Shown in pieces: positions 41,059 through 50,600 of a stretch of 64,000 bases of DNA. Origin of the DNA: Streptomyces albireticuli (lineage in GTDB: Bacteria > Actinomycetota > Actinomycetes > Streptomycetales > Streptomycetaceae). The notes below the pieces were generated by a model, which was not told the origin of the DNA, searched no databases, and saw only the letters and a program-made list of their open reading frames with translations. The first letter of the stretch is position 1. Each line of letters starts with the position of its first letter. The stretch covers positions 186,001 to 250,000 of the forward strand of contig NZ_JAJQQS010000010.1 in NCBI RefSeq assembly GCF_021228125.1, written 5' to 3'. The translations under genes and the position numbers were made by a program.

Positions 41059-42321
41059 ATGAGGCCCGTGCATGATCTCCTGAACCCCGCCGACCCCGCC
41101 TTCGCTCGCGACCCGTACCCCTACTACGCGCGGCTGCGCGCCGAGGGGCGCCCCGCGGCACGGGTCGCGCTGGCCAACGGCACCCACGCCTGGCTGGTCA
41201 CCGGCTACCGGCAGGCCAGGGAGGTCCTGGCGGACGCGCGGTTCTCGAACGTGCCGCCGAGCGGCGCCGGCCGGCCGCGGCCCGACTCCCCGGCGCAGCG
41301 GGCCCGCGCGTGCCTGGCCCGGCACATGCTCAACTCCGACTCCCCCGACCACACCCGGCTGCGGCGGCTCACCACGGCGGCGTTCACCCCGCGCCGGGTC
41401 GACGCCCTGCGCCCCCGGATCGAGGAACTGACCGACAAGCTGGTCGCGGAGGTCGCCGGTCGGGTGGCGGCGGACGGCACCGCCGACCTCGTGGACGCCT
41501 TCGCGTTCCCGCTGCCGGTGCTCGTCATCGGTGAGGTCCTGGGCGTGCCGGAGGCCGACCGCGCGGACCTGCGGGCCTGGACCTACCGCGTGGGGTCGCC
41601 CGCCGACGCCCTGGCGGAGGGCGAGGCCGACGAGGCGTGGGTGCGCCTGCACGCCTACTTCACCGAACTGATCGCGCGGAAGCGGCGGGAGCCGGGCGAG
41701 GACCTCTTCAGCGCCCTGGTCCGGGACACGGACGAGGGCGGGCTGGACGACGGTGAGCTGCTCGCCATGGCGTTCCTGCTGCTGTTCGCCGGTTACGAGA
41801 CGACGATGAACCTGCTCGCCTCGGCGTCGCTGCTGCTGCTCACCCACCCCCACGAGCTGGCGGCCGCGCGGGACGGCGGTCCGGAGCGGTGGGCCGCCGT
41901 GGTGGAGGAGGCGCTGCGGCACGCGAGCCCGCTGGAGGGTACGACGTGGCGGCGCGCGGCGGTGGAGGTGGACCTCGGCCAGGGCACGGTCGTACCGGCG
42001 GGGGCGTCGGTGCTGGTGGTCCTGGCGTCGGCTAACCGCGATCCGGACCGCTTCCCCTCGCCGGACGCGTTCCTTCCCGACCGGTACCTGACGGACCCGG
42101 GAGGCGGCGAGGGCGAGCGGGCCGCGGCGCACCTGGCGTTCGGGCACGGGCCGCACTTCTGCCTGGGGTCGCGGCTGGCCCGGCTGGAGGGGGCGGTGGC
42201 GCTGCCCCGGCTGTTCGAGGCGTTGCCGGGGCTGGAACTGGCGGCGGAGGCTTCGGGGTTGCCGTACCGGCCGGGGTTGCTGGTGCGGGGGCCTCGGCGG
42301 GTTCCGGTGCGGGTGCCGTAG
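41059..42321 (+). CDS. Cytochrome P450
   Basis: A 420-residue bacterial P450. Landmarks: LLFAGYETTMNLL (I-helix oxygen-activating A-G-x-x-T), EEALRHASP (ExxR of the K helix), and FGHGPHFCLGSRLARLEG with the heme-ligating Cys. The N-terminus, DPAFARDPYPYYARLR, is typical of soluble three-component P450s (CYP105/107-like). No ferredoxin gene is adjacent, so electrons come from elsewhere. The ATG at 41059 has only a weak site; a GTG at 41068 is an alternative. It converges on the Dap genes and lies at the border of the right-hand assembly line, so tailoring of that product is plausible but unproven. Confidence 0.92.
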   Translation: MRPVHDLLNPADPAFARDPYPYYARLRAEGRPAARVALANGTHAWLVTGYRQAREVLADARFSNVPPSGAGRPRPDSPAQRARACLARHMLNSDSPDHTRLRRLTTAAFTPRRVDALRPRIEELTDKLVAEVAGRVAADGTADLVDAFAFPLPVLVIGEVLGVPEADRADLRAWTYRVGSPADALAEGEADEAWVRLHAYFTELIARKRREPGEDLFSALVRDTDEGGLDDGELLAMAFLLLFAGYETTMNLLASASLLLLTHPHELAAARDGGPERWAAVVEEALRHASPLEGTTWRRAAVEVDLGQGTVVPAGASVLVVLASANRDPDRFPSPDAFLPDRYLTDPGGGEGERAAAHLAFGHGPHFCLGSRLARLEGAVALPRLFEALPGLELAAEASGLPYRPGLLVRGPRRVPVRVP

Positions 42322-42361
42322 CGGGTGGGGGCCTTCTCCCCCACCCCGCCCCTTCCCGGAA

Positions 42362-42432
42362 CCGGGGGCGACGCCCCCGGCCCACCGTTCCGCGCGGTGG
42401 CCTCAAGCGCCGGCCGGGCTGAAGCCCGGCCG
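42362..42432. terminator. Three hairpins at the P450 / SbnB convergent junction
   Basis: Three perfect stems in a row: 42362-42370 with 42372-42380, 42382-42387 with 42395-42400, and 42411-42420 with 42423-42432. The last touches the SbnB-like stop codon and shares the CTCAAGCGCCGG core of the palindromes at 30061 and 18156. Strong bidirectional termination is expected. Confidence 0.8.
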
Positions 42433-43419
42433 TTACGCCTCCGGCAGGAAGTCCGTCAAGCGGACCCCCGTGCCCTCCTTCTCCGCCGCTTCGCGGACCA
42501 GGTTCGCCAGGGCCAGGTCCAGGATGCCCAGGCCGAAGGGCGAGAAGACCGTGACCTCGCGCGGGTCGCGGGGGTGCGGGCGGCCCGTGGCGAGGGTGTC
42601 GCCGAGGGCCGCCGTGATGAAGTCGCGGTTCCCGGCGCGCTGTTCCGCGAGGTGCAGGGAGGTCGAGGCGCGGCACACGTGGTCCGCGTCGTCCACGACG
42701 TTCACGCTGCCGAGGATCGCCTCGGGGGTGAGATCGCGCAGGGAGAGGTGCAGGACCAGCGTGCCGGGCCGGCAGTGGCCGAGGCCCGTGTGCGGGGTGG
42801 AGGCGGTCGTGGCGACGGAGACGAGGCGGTGCGCGCCCAGGGCGTCGTCGGCCGATTCGGCGAACTCGACGGCCAGCCCGGTCGCGTGGGCCGCGGCGAA
42901 TGCCTCGGCCCGCGCGCGGTCGAGGTCGAAGAGGCGGACGGTGCGCAGCTCCGGCGCCACGACCTTCAGGAAGCGCAGGACCTCGGCGTTGATGACTCCG
43001 CAGCCGATGAGGGAGACGCCGGTGTCGGGGGCCTCGCCCGGCATCGTCCGGGCGGCCAGGGCGGCGCTCGCCGCGGTGCGGCGGGCGGAGATGGTGGAGC
43101 CCTCGATCAGCGCCTCGGGCTGCCCGGTGCGCAGGGAGTTGAGGATGATCGCGGCGGAGGCGCGCTGGAGTCCGGACGCCACGTTGCCGGGGAAGGAGGA
43201 GATCCACTTCATCCCGGCGACCTGGGTGCCACCGCCCAGGTAGGCGGGGAGGCCGATGATCCGGTTGGTGTCGTCGGCGGGGAAGCGGAGGAAGACGGAG
43301 TGGGGTACGGCGGTGTCGCCGACGGCGTGGGCGACGTAGGCGTCGCGGACGGCGTCGAGCACCTCGTGCTCCTTGCCGTCCAGCGTGCCGCGGACGGTGT
43401 GGTTGCCTATGACGAGCAT
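42433..43419 (-). CDS. sbnB: SbnB-like N-(2-amino-2-carboxyethyl)-L-glutamate dehydrogenase
   Basis: A 328-residue member of the ornithine-cyclodeaminase/mu-crystallin family. Dinucleotide-binding motif: VSLIGCGVINAEVLRFL. TISARRTAASAALAA and KWISSFPGN are family landmarks. In staphyloferrin B biosynthesis SbnB uses NAD to oxidise and split N-(1-amino-1-carboxy-2-ethyl)glutamate to L-2,3-diaminopropionate (Dap) and 2-oxoglutarate. The ATG at 43419 follows GGAGAAG and overlaps the 3' end of the SbnA-like gene by 13 bp. Pairing with SbnA makes this function much more likely than ornithine cyclodeaminase. It is the last gene of the visible assembly-line operon. Confidence 0.9.
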   Translation of the reverse strand: MLVIGNHTVRGTLDGKEHEVLDAVRDAYVAHAVGDTAVPHSVFLRFPADDTNRIIGLPAYLGGGTQVAGMKWISSFPGNVASGLQRASAAIILNSLRTGQPEALIEGSTISARRTAASAALAARTMPGEAPDTGVSLIGCGVINAEVLRFLKVVAPELRTVRLFDLDRARAEAFAAAHATGLAVEFAESADDALGAHRLVSVATTASTPHTGLGHCRPGTLVLHLSLRDLTPEAILGSVNVVDDADHVCRASTSLHLAEQRAGNRDFITAALGDTLATGRPHPRDPREVTVFSPFGLGILDLALANLVREAAEKEGTGVRLTDFLPEA

Positions 43420-44453
43420 GAGATCTTCTCCATCGCGGAAGGTGCCGGGAGTGCCGGAAGGTCTGCCGGAAGGCCCTGCGGCCGGGGGACCCGGCCGAAG
43501 TTCTCGGAGACCCAGGCGTCGTTGTAGATGGTGCTGAGGTAGCGCTCGCCTCGGTCGGGCAGGACGATCGCGCAGGTCGAGCCGTCCGGGATGACGTGGC
43601 GCAGGCTGTCGAGGGCGCTGACGACCGCGCCGGACGAGCCGCCGGCGAGGATCGCCTCCGTCGCCGCCAGCCGGCGGCATCCGATGACGCAGTCCAGGTC
43701 GCCGACGTGGACGACCGTGTCGGCCAGGTCCGGTGTGTGCAGCGGGGGCCGGGTCGCGGCCCCGTGCCCGGGGAGGAGGCGCGGGACCGCGGGCGGTTCG
43801 GGGTCGAAGATGGCGCTGCCCAGCGCGTCCACGGCCACGATCTTCACGGGGAGGCGGTGCGCGCGGATGTAGTCCGCGCAGCCGCGGAGGGTGCCGCAGG
43901 AGCTCGCCGAGCAGATCAGGTAGTCCAGGCCACCGGGCAGCGCCTCGTCGATCTCCCGCATCGTGGTGCGGTGCGCGAGGGCGTTGAGGGGGTTTCCGTA
44001 CTGGTTGGGCCAGTAGGCGCCGGGGACGGTCAGGGTCAGCTCGCGTACGCGGCGCACGCGGGCGGGCAGGTAGTCGCCGGTCTCCCGGTCGGGCTCGGTC
44101 ACCATCTCCACCTCGGCGCCGAGGGCGCGCATGATGTCGATGTTCTGCTTGTTCGCCCTGGGGTCGACGACGCAGATGAAGCGCAGCCCGTAGTACCGGC
44201 AGACCTGGGCGAGGCCGATGCCGAGGTTGCCGGAGCTGGACTCGACGACCACCGACTCGCCGGGTACGAGCTCGCCGCGGCGGATGCGGTCGCCCAGCAT
44301 GTTCAGGGCGGGCCGGTCCTTGATGCTGCCGGCCGGGTTGAACCCCTCCAGCTTCGCGAAGACGCGGACGGGGCTGTCCGGGAAGAGTCTGACGAGTTCG
44401 ACGAGGGGGGTCGCGCCCACGGTCGACAGGATGCCGGGCTCCCCGGTCAGCAC
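43407..44453 (-). CDS. sbnA: SbnA-like 2,3-diaminopropionate synthase (PLP)
   Basis: A 348-residue cysteine-synthase-fold PLP enzyme starting at GTG 44453. FAKLEGFNPAGSIKDRPAL contains the PLP Lys, VVVESSSGNLGIGLAQ the Asn/Ser loop, and ILAGGSSGAVVSAL the late phosphate-binding Gly/Ser loop. SbnA condenses O-phospho-L-serine with L-glutamate, giving the intermediate that SbnB turns into Dap. The start overlaps the MbtH gene stop by 7 bp and its end overlaps SbnB, so all are co-translated with the NRPS. The Dap made here presumably feeds one of the adenylation domains upstream. Confidence 0.92.
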   Translation of the reverse strand: MLTGEPGILSTVGATPLVELVRLFPDSPVRVFAKLEGFNPAGSIKDRPALNMLGDRIRRGELVPGESVVVESSSGNLGIGLAQVCRYYGLRFICVVDPRANKQNIDIMRALGAEVEMVTEPDRETGDYLPARVRRVRELTLTVPGAYWPNQYGNPLNALAHRTTMREIDEALPGGLDYLICSASSCGTLRGCADYIRAHRLPVKIVAVDALGSAIFDPEPPAVPRLLPGHGAATRPPLHTPDLADTVVHVGDLDCVIGCRRLAATEAILAGGSSGAVVSALDSLRHVIPDGSTCAIVLPDRGERYLSTIYNDAWVSENFGRVPRPQGLPADLPALPAPSAMEKISCSS

Positions 44454-44659
44454 TGCGCGTCCGTCGGCTCGGCCAGGCTCTTGGGCCGCATGTCGGTCCA
44501 GTTCGCCTCGATGTGGTCCACGCAGGCCGCGTGGGTGTCCTCGCCGAACGCGACCGTCCAGCCGGCCGGGACCTCGGCGAAGGCGGGCCAGAGCGAGTGC
44601 TGGCCCTCCGCGTTGGTCAGGACGAGGAACGTCGCGTCGGCGTCGTCGAACGGGTTCAC
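44447..44659 (-). CDS. MbtH-like protein
   Basis: A 70-residue NRPS accessory protein. The family signature is intact: NAEGQHSLWPAFAEVPAGW, then CVDHIEANWTDMRPKSL. MbtH-like proteins bind adenylation domains and are needed for folding or activity. The GTG at 44659 lies 7 bases behind AAGGAGA and overlaps the NRPS stop by 4 bp, so it most likely serves the A domains of that NRPS. Confidence 0.96.
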   Translation of the reverse strand: MNPFDDADATFLVLTNAEGQHSLWPAFAEVPAGWTVAFGEDTHAACVDHIEANWTDMRPKSLAEPTDAQC

Positions 44660-47600
44660 AGCTGGTCTCCTTCGGGGGTCGCGGCGGTCGGGCGGCGCGC
44701 GGCGGTCGCGGCAGCGGGGGACATCAGTCCGATGGGGAGTTCCGGGTGGTCGCCGGCGGCCTTCAGGACGTCGGTCAGGACCGCGCAGAAGCGTTCGACG
44801 GTCTCCCGGTCGTACAGTTCGTCGGCGTACTCCACGTGTCCGCTCAGCCCCTCGGCGCCGGGTGCCTCGGTCAGCAGGAGGGAGAGGTCGATGCGCGCCG
44901 ACACATGGTCCACGGGGACCGGTTCCACCGTCAGCCCCGGGAGTTCCAGGGCGGATCCGGCGTAGTTCTGGAGGACGAGCATGGTCTGGAACAGCGGGTG
45001 GCGCCCGGGGTGCCGGGGCGGGTCGCAGGCGTCGACCATGGCGGTGAAGGGGTGCTCCTGGTGTTCGTAGGCGGCGAAGTCGGTTTCCCTGGCCCGGCGG
45101 AGGAGGTCCGTGAAGGCGGGGTCGTCCGAGGTGTCGAGCCGCAGGACCAGGTAGTTGGTGAAGAGGCCGACGAGGTCGTCGAGTCCCTCGTCCACCCGGC
45201 CGGCGATCGACGTGCCGACGGGGATGTCGGTGCCGGCGCCGCTCAGGGTCAGGGCGGTGGCCAGGGCCGTGTGCAGCACCATGAACAGGGTGGCGTCCTG
45301 CTCGGCGGCCAGCTTCCGCAGGCCGCGGTGGACGTCCGGGGCGATCTCGAAGGGGACGGTCGCTCCCCGGTGGGTGGGGTCGTCCGGGCGCGCCCGGTCC
45401 AGGGGGAGGGTCGCCTCCACGGGCAGGCCGGCCAGTGTCTCGTTCCAGAAGGCGTGTCCCCGCGCGGCGAGGCTGTCCGGGTCGGAGGCGTCGCCCAGCA
45501 GGTCCCGCAGCCAGAGGGTGTAGTCGGCGTACTGGAGGGCGAGGGGCTCCCGGCGGTCGCCGGTGCCGGCGCGCCGGGCGGCGTACGCGGCGGCGAGGTC
45601 GCCGAGCAGCACGCCGACCGACCAGCCGTCGCCCGCGATGTGGTGCCACACCAGCACGAGGACGTGCTCGCGCTCGGCGACCCGGAACAGCACGGCCCGG
45701 AAGGGCGGTTCGTTCCGCAGGTCGAACGCGTGGTGGGCGGCGTCGCGGACCCGGTCGGCCAGTGCGGCCTCGGTGGTGTCGACGACCGGCAGGGTGACGC
45801 GGGCGTCCTCGGGCGGGAGCACGCGCTGGTACCGGTCGCCGTCGGGGCCGGGGAAGAGCGTCCGCAGCGCCTCGTGCCGGTGGACGACGTCCGTCAGCGC
45901 CGCTTCCAGGGCCGCCCGGTCCGTGTCTCCGGCGAGCCGGAGGGCGATCGGCATGTTCTTCAGGGCGCTGGAGGCCGCGTTGCCCAGTCCGATCCGCAGG
46001 GTGCGGTCCTGGCCCGGGGAGAGCGGGAGGCGCTCGGGGCGGGCGTACGGCCCCGGCGCGGGCCGGGCCGCGGCGCGCCGTTCGGCGACCCGTCCGGCCA
46101 GCTCGGCCACGGTGGGGGCGCCGAAGAGGTCGCGGAGGGTCAGCTCCGCGCCCAGCGCCGACCGGATCCGGCTGACCAGCCGGGTCGCGAGCAGCGAGTG
46201 GCCGCCGAGGTCGAAGAAACTGTCCTCGGTGCCCACGGACGCGAGGCCGAGGACGTCGGCGAACGCGCCGCAGAGGAGTTCTTCCACGGGGGTGCGCGCG
46301 GCGCGTCCGGCCGGGGCGGTGGTGTGGGCGGGTTCGGGCAGGGCCTTGCGGTCCAGCTTGCCGTTCGCGGTCATGGGCAGCTCGTCGAGGGTGACGTAGG
46401 CCGCCGGGACCATGAACGCCGGCAGGGCCTCGGCGAGGTGCCGCTTCAGGGCGGGGACGCCCGTGGCGGGGTCGTGGTGGCCACGGGCGCGCAGGGGGGT
46501 GCTGACGTGCGCGGCGGGGTCGGGGTCGGCCTCCGGTGCGGTGTACGCGGCCACCGGGCCGGTGGTGCCGGCGGGCAGGAAGGCGATGTCGAAGGTGTCG
46601 TGCCGGGCGGGCGACCAGGTGGCGACGGGCCGCAGGCCGAGGGCCTCGCCCAGCCGGCAGAGCGCCTCCGGGTCGGCCCCCGGGCCCCGGACCGGTGTCG
46701 CGGGCGGGTCGCCGGGGCGGCCGAGCGCGGCCAGGGCGGAGAACTCGGCCAGCACACGGCCGTTGGGCACGCCGGTGACGCGCACTCCGGTACCGCCGGT
46801 GGCCAGCCGGGCCGCGAGGGCGGCGACGCCGTCGGCGCCCGGGCCGTCGGTGACGAGCCGGTCCCAGGGAAGCTCCTCCAGGCCGTCGACCGGCAGGGGC
46901 GCGTCCTCCGTCGCGGTGCCGGACGCCTTGCGGAGCACCGCCTCGTAGCGGTGGCGGGTCAGCTCGTTGTGGTGCAGGCCGCGCTTGAGGCGGATGTCGA
47001 CGCCGCTGACGCGGTCGTCGGCGGCGGCCAGGGCGGTGAAGTACTCCGGGGCCACCAGGAGCTCCGGCTCGGCGTCGACCGCGAGGTCGAGGGCGGTGGC
47101 CGGGTCGGTTCCGTCCTGCCCGGGAGCGTCGTCGGCCGGCCGGTGGCCCGCCACACCCGCCTGGAGGGCGCGCCGCGTGCGCGGGTTGCGGACGTCGCCC
47201 ACGTAGACGGCGCCGCCCGGTGCGAGCAGGCCGAGGCACTTGCCGAGGACCTCCGACAGATAGCCCGCGCCGGGGAAGTACTGCGCCACGGAGTTGATGA
47301 CGATGGTGTCGAAGAAGTCCGCGGGCAGCCCGTCGACGTCGTCGGCGGGCCGGCAGCGCAGCTCGACCTTCTCCGCCAGCCCCGGGTCGGCGGCGACGTG
47401 GGCGGTCAGCCTCGCCACGGCGGCCGGGGAGAAGTCGGTGCCCCAGTACGTCTCGCAGTGCGCGGCGAGCCGGGAGAGGAGCAGGCCGGCGCCGACGCCG
47501 ATCTCCAGCACGCGGCGCGGCCGCAGCTCGGTGATCCGGGCCACCGTCGCGTCCCGCCACTCCCGCATGTGCTCCAGCGGGATCGGCCCGCCGTCGTAGG

Positions 47601-50600
47601 TGCTGTGCCAGCCGCGGAAGTCCTCGCCCCACGGTGCGGGCCCGGCGGCCGCGTACACCTGGTCGTGGATGTCCCGCCATTCGCCGACGAGTTCCCCGCC
47701 GGCGGTGTGCGCCCCGGCGGCGGGGACGACGTAGGCCACCAGGCGCACGTCGCCCGGGGTCTCCTCGCGGGCCACGACCGCGGCCCGGGCGACCGAGGGG
47801 TGTTCCCGGAGGCGTGCCTCGACCTCGCCGAGCTCGACCCGGTGGCCGCGGACCTTCACCTGCTCGTCCGCACGGCCCCGGAACACCAGCTGTCCGCCGG
47901 GCGTCCAGGCGGCGAGGTCGCCGGTGCGGTACATCCGCTCGCCGGGGGCGCCGAACGGGCAGGCGACGAAGCGCCCCGCCGTCAGGCCGGGCCGGCCGAG
48001 GTAGCCGCGGGCGAGGCCGGGGCCCGCCAGGTACAGGTCGCCGGTGACGCCGGGCGGCACCGGGCGCAGCCGGTCGTCCAGGACGTACGCGCGGGAGCCG
48101 GCGACCGGGCGGCCGATGGGGACCGGTCCGGTGCCGGTGGCCGCCGCGGACAGGGGTCCGCTCATGGTGGCGCACACCGTGGCCTCGGTGGGCCCGTAGG
48201 CGTTGACCATCAGCCGGCCGGGGGCCCAGCGCGCGACCAGGGGCGCCGGGCAGGTCTCGCCCGCGGTCACGACGGTGCGCGGGGTCGGATGCGTGGACTC
48301 CGCGCCCGGGGGTACGGCCTCCAGCGCCGAGGGGGTGATCGTCAGGTGGGTGACCCGTCGTGCGGCGAGGGTCTCGGCGAGCGCCTCACCGGCCAGTGGT
48401 CCGTCGGTGCCGGGCAGCACCAGGGTGCCGCCGGCGGCCAGGGCCATGAGGAGGTCCCAGACGGAGGCGTCGAAGCTGGGCGAGGCGAGCTGGAGCACCC
48501 GGCTCGTCGCGTCGACCGCGAGGTGCGCGGCCTGTGCGGCGGCGAGGCCGGGCAGGCCCGTGTGCGGGACGACGACGCCCTTGGGGCGGCCGGTGGATCC
48601 GGAGGTGTAGATGACGTAGGCCGGGTCGCCCGGGCGCGGGGGCCGTACGGGCGCCTGCGGTGCTCCGGGGGCCGCCGGGTCGTCGAGGAGCCACCGGTCG
48701 ACGCCGGTGTCCGGGAGGGTCCGCGCGGTCGGGCGGTCGGTCAGCAGCAGCTTCGGGGCGGCGTCGGAGAGCATGAAGCGGATCCGGGCCTCGGGGTATC
48801 CGGGGTCCACGGGCAGGTAGGCGGCACCGGCCTTGAGCACGCCCAGCACCGCGACGACGAGTTCGGTGGAGCGCGGCAGGGCGAGCGCCACGAGGTCCTC
48901 GCGGCCGACGCCGGCGGCGGTCAGGCGCCGGGCCAGCAGACCGGCGCGGGCGTCCAGTTCGGCGTAGGTCGTCTCCTCGCCGTCGTGGTCGACGGCCACC
49001 GCGCCGGGCGCGCGGGCCACCTGGGCCTCGAAGAGGACGGGCAGGGTCGCCGGGCCGGGCGGTGCCACGGCGGTGTCGTTCCAGCCGACGAGCACGTCGT
49101 GGCGGTCCCGCGCGGAGAGCGGGTCGAGCTCTCCCACGGGGGTGCCGGGGTCGGCGACGGCCTGCTCCAGGACCCGCAGCAGGCGGCCGGTGAGCCCTTC
49201 GACCGTCGCGCGGTCGAACAGCTCGGTGGCGTACTCCACGAATCCGTCGAGGCCCGCCGGGCGGCCTTCGGCGTCCTCCCGCTCGTCCAGGGAGAAGAAG
49301 AGGTCGAGCCGGGAGGTGCCGGTGCCCGCCCACTCCATGCGGGTGCGCAGGCCGGGCAGGTCGAGCTCGGCGCGCCGGTTGTTCTGGAGCACGAGCGCGA
49401 CCTGGAACAGGGGGTGGCGGGCGGCCGAGCGTTCCGGGGCGAGGGTCTCCACGAGGTGCTCGAACGGCACGTCCTGGTGGGCGTAGGCGGCGAGCGCCGA
49501 CCGCCGTACGCGGCCGAGGAGTTCGGCGAACGTCGGGGCGCCGGAGAGGTCGGCGCGCAGGACGAGGGTGTTGACGAAGAAGCCCACCAGTCCGTCGAGC
49601 GCGTCGTCGAGCCGTCCGGCGACGCCGAAGCCCACGGGGACGTCCTCGCCCGCGCCGAGCCGGGACAGCAGGGCGGCCAGCCCCGCCTGGAGGACCATGA
49701 AGGGGGTGGCGCCGTGCTCGCGGGCCACCCGGCACAGGCCCTCGTGCAGCTCGGGACCCACCTCGAAGGGGACGTAGCCGCCCTGGTGGGAGGCGACGGC
49801 GGGCCGGGGCCGGTCGTAGGGCAGGGCCAGTTCCCCGGGGGCCCCGGCCAGTTCGTCGCGCCAGTAGGCCACCTGGCGGGACATCGCGCTGTCCGGGTCG
49901 TCCTCGGCGCCGAGCAGTTCGCGCTGCCACAGCGTGTAGTCGGCGTACTGGACGGGCAGTTCGGCCCAGCCGGGGCCGTGCCCGGCACGCCGGGCGCGGT
50001 ACGCCTCGGACAGGTCGCGCGTCAGCGGGCCGAGGGACCAGCCGTCACCCGCGACGTGGTGCAGGACGAACAGCAGGACGTGCTCCCGCTCGGAGACCCG
50101 CAGCAGCGTGGTGCGGACCGGGGGTTCGCAGGACAGGTCGAATCCGTGCCGGGCCGCGGCCGCGATCTCCGCCGCCAGGCCGTCCTCGGGGACGGGCACG
50201 GCGGTCAGCCCGGGCCACGCGTCGGCCGGGTCGAGCACCAGCTGGCGGGGGACGCCGCCGGTCTCGGGGAAGACCGTGCGCAGGCTCTCGTGCCGGCCGG
50301 TCACGTCGCGCAGGGCCGCCTCCAGGGCGGGGACGTCCAGCTCGCCGGAGAGGCGCAGGGCCACGGGCATGTTGTAGGTCGCGCCGGGGCCCTCCAGCTT
50401 GTGCAGGAACCACAGCCTCCGCTGCGCGTACGACAGCGGGAGCGGCTCGGGCCGGGGCCGGCGCGCCAGCGCGGGCCGCGCCGCCGCGGCGGCGTCCAGG
50501 CGAGTGGCCAGGCCCGCGGGCGTGGGCGCCTCGAAGACGTCCCGTACGGGCAGTTCGGCGCCGAAGGCGGTACGGACGCGGGAGGCCAGCCGGGTGGCCA

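Noticed and set aside
42433..43419. Ornithine cyclodeaminase
   Set aside because: The family fold is shared, but overlap with an SbnA-like gene and an NRPS operon makes the SbnB role far more likely.
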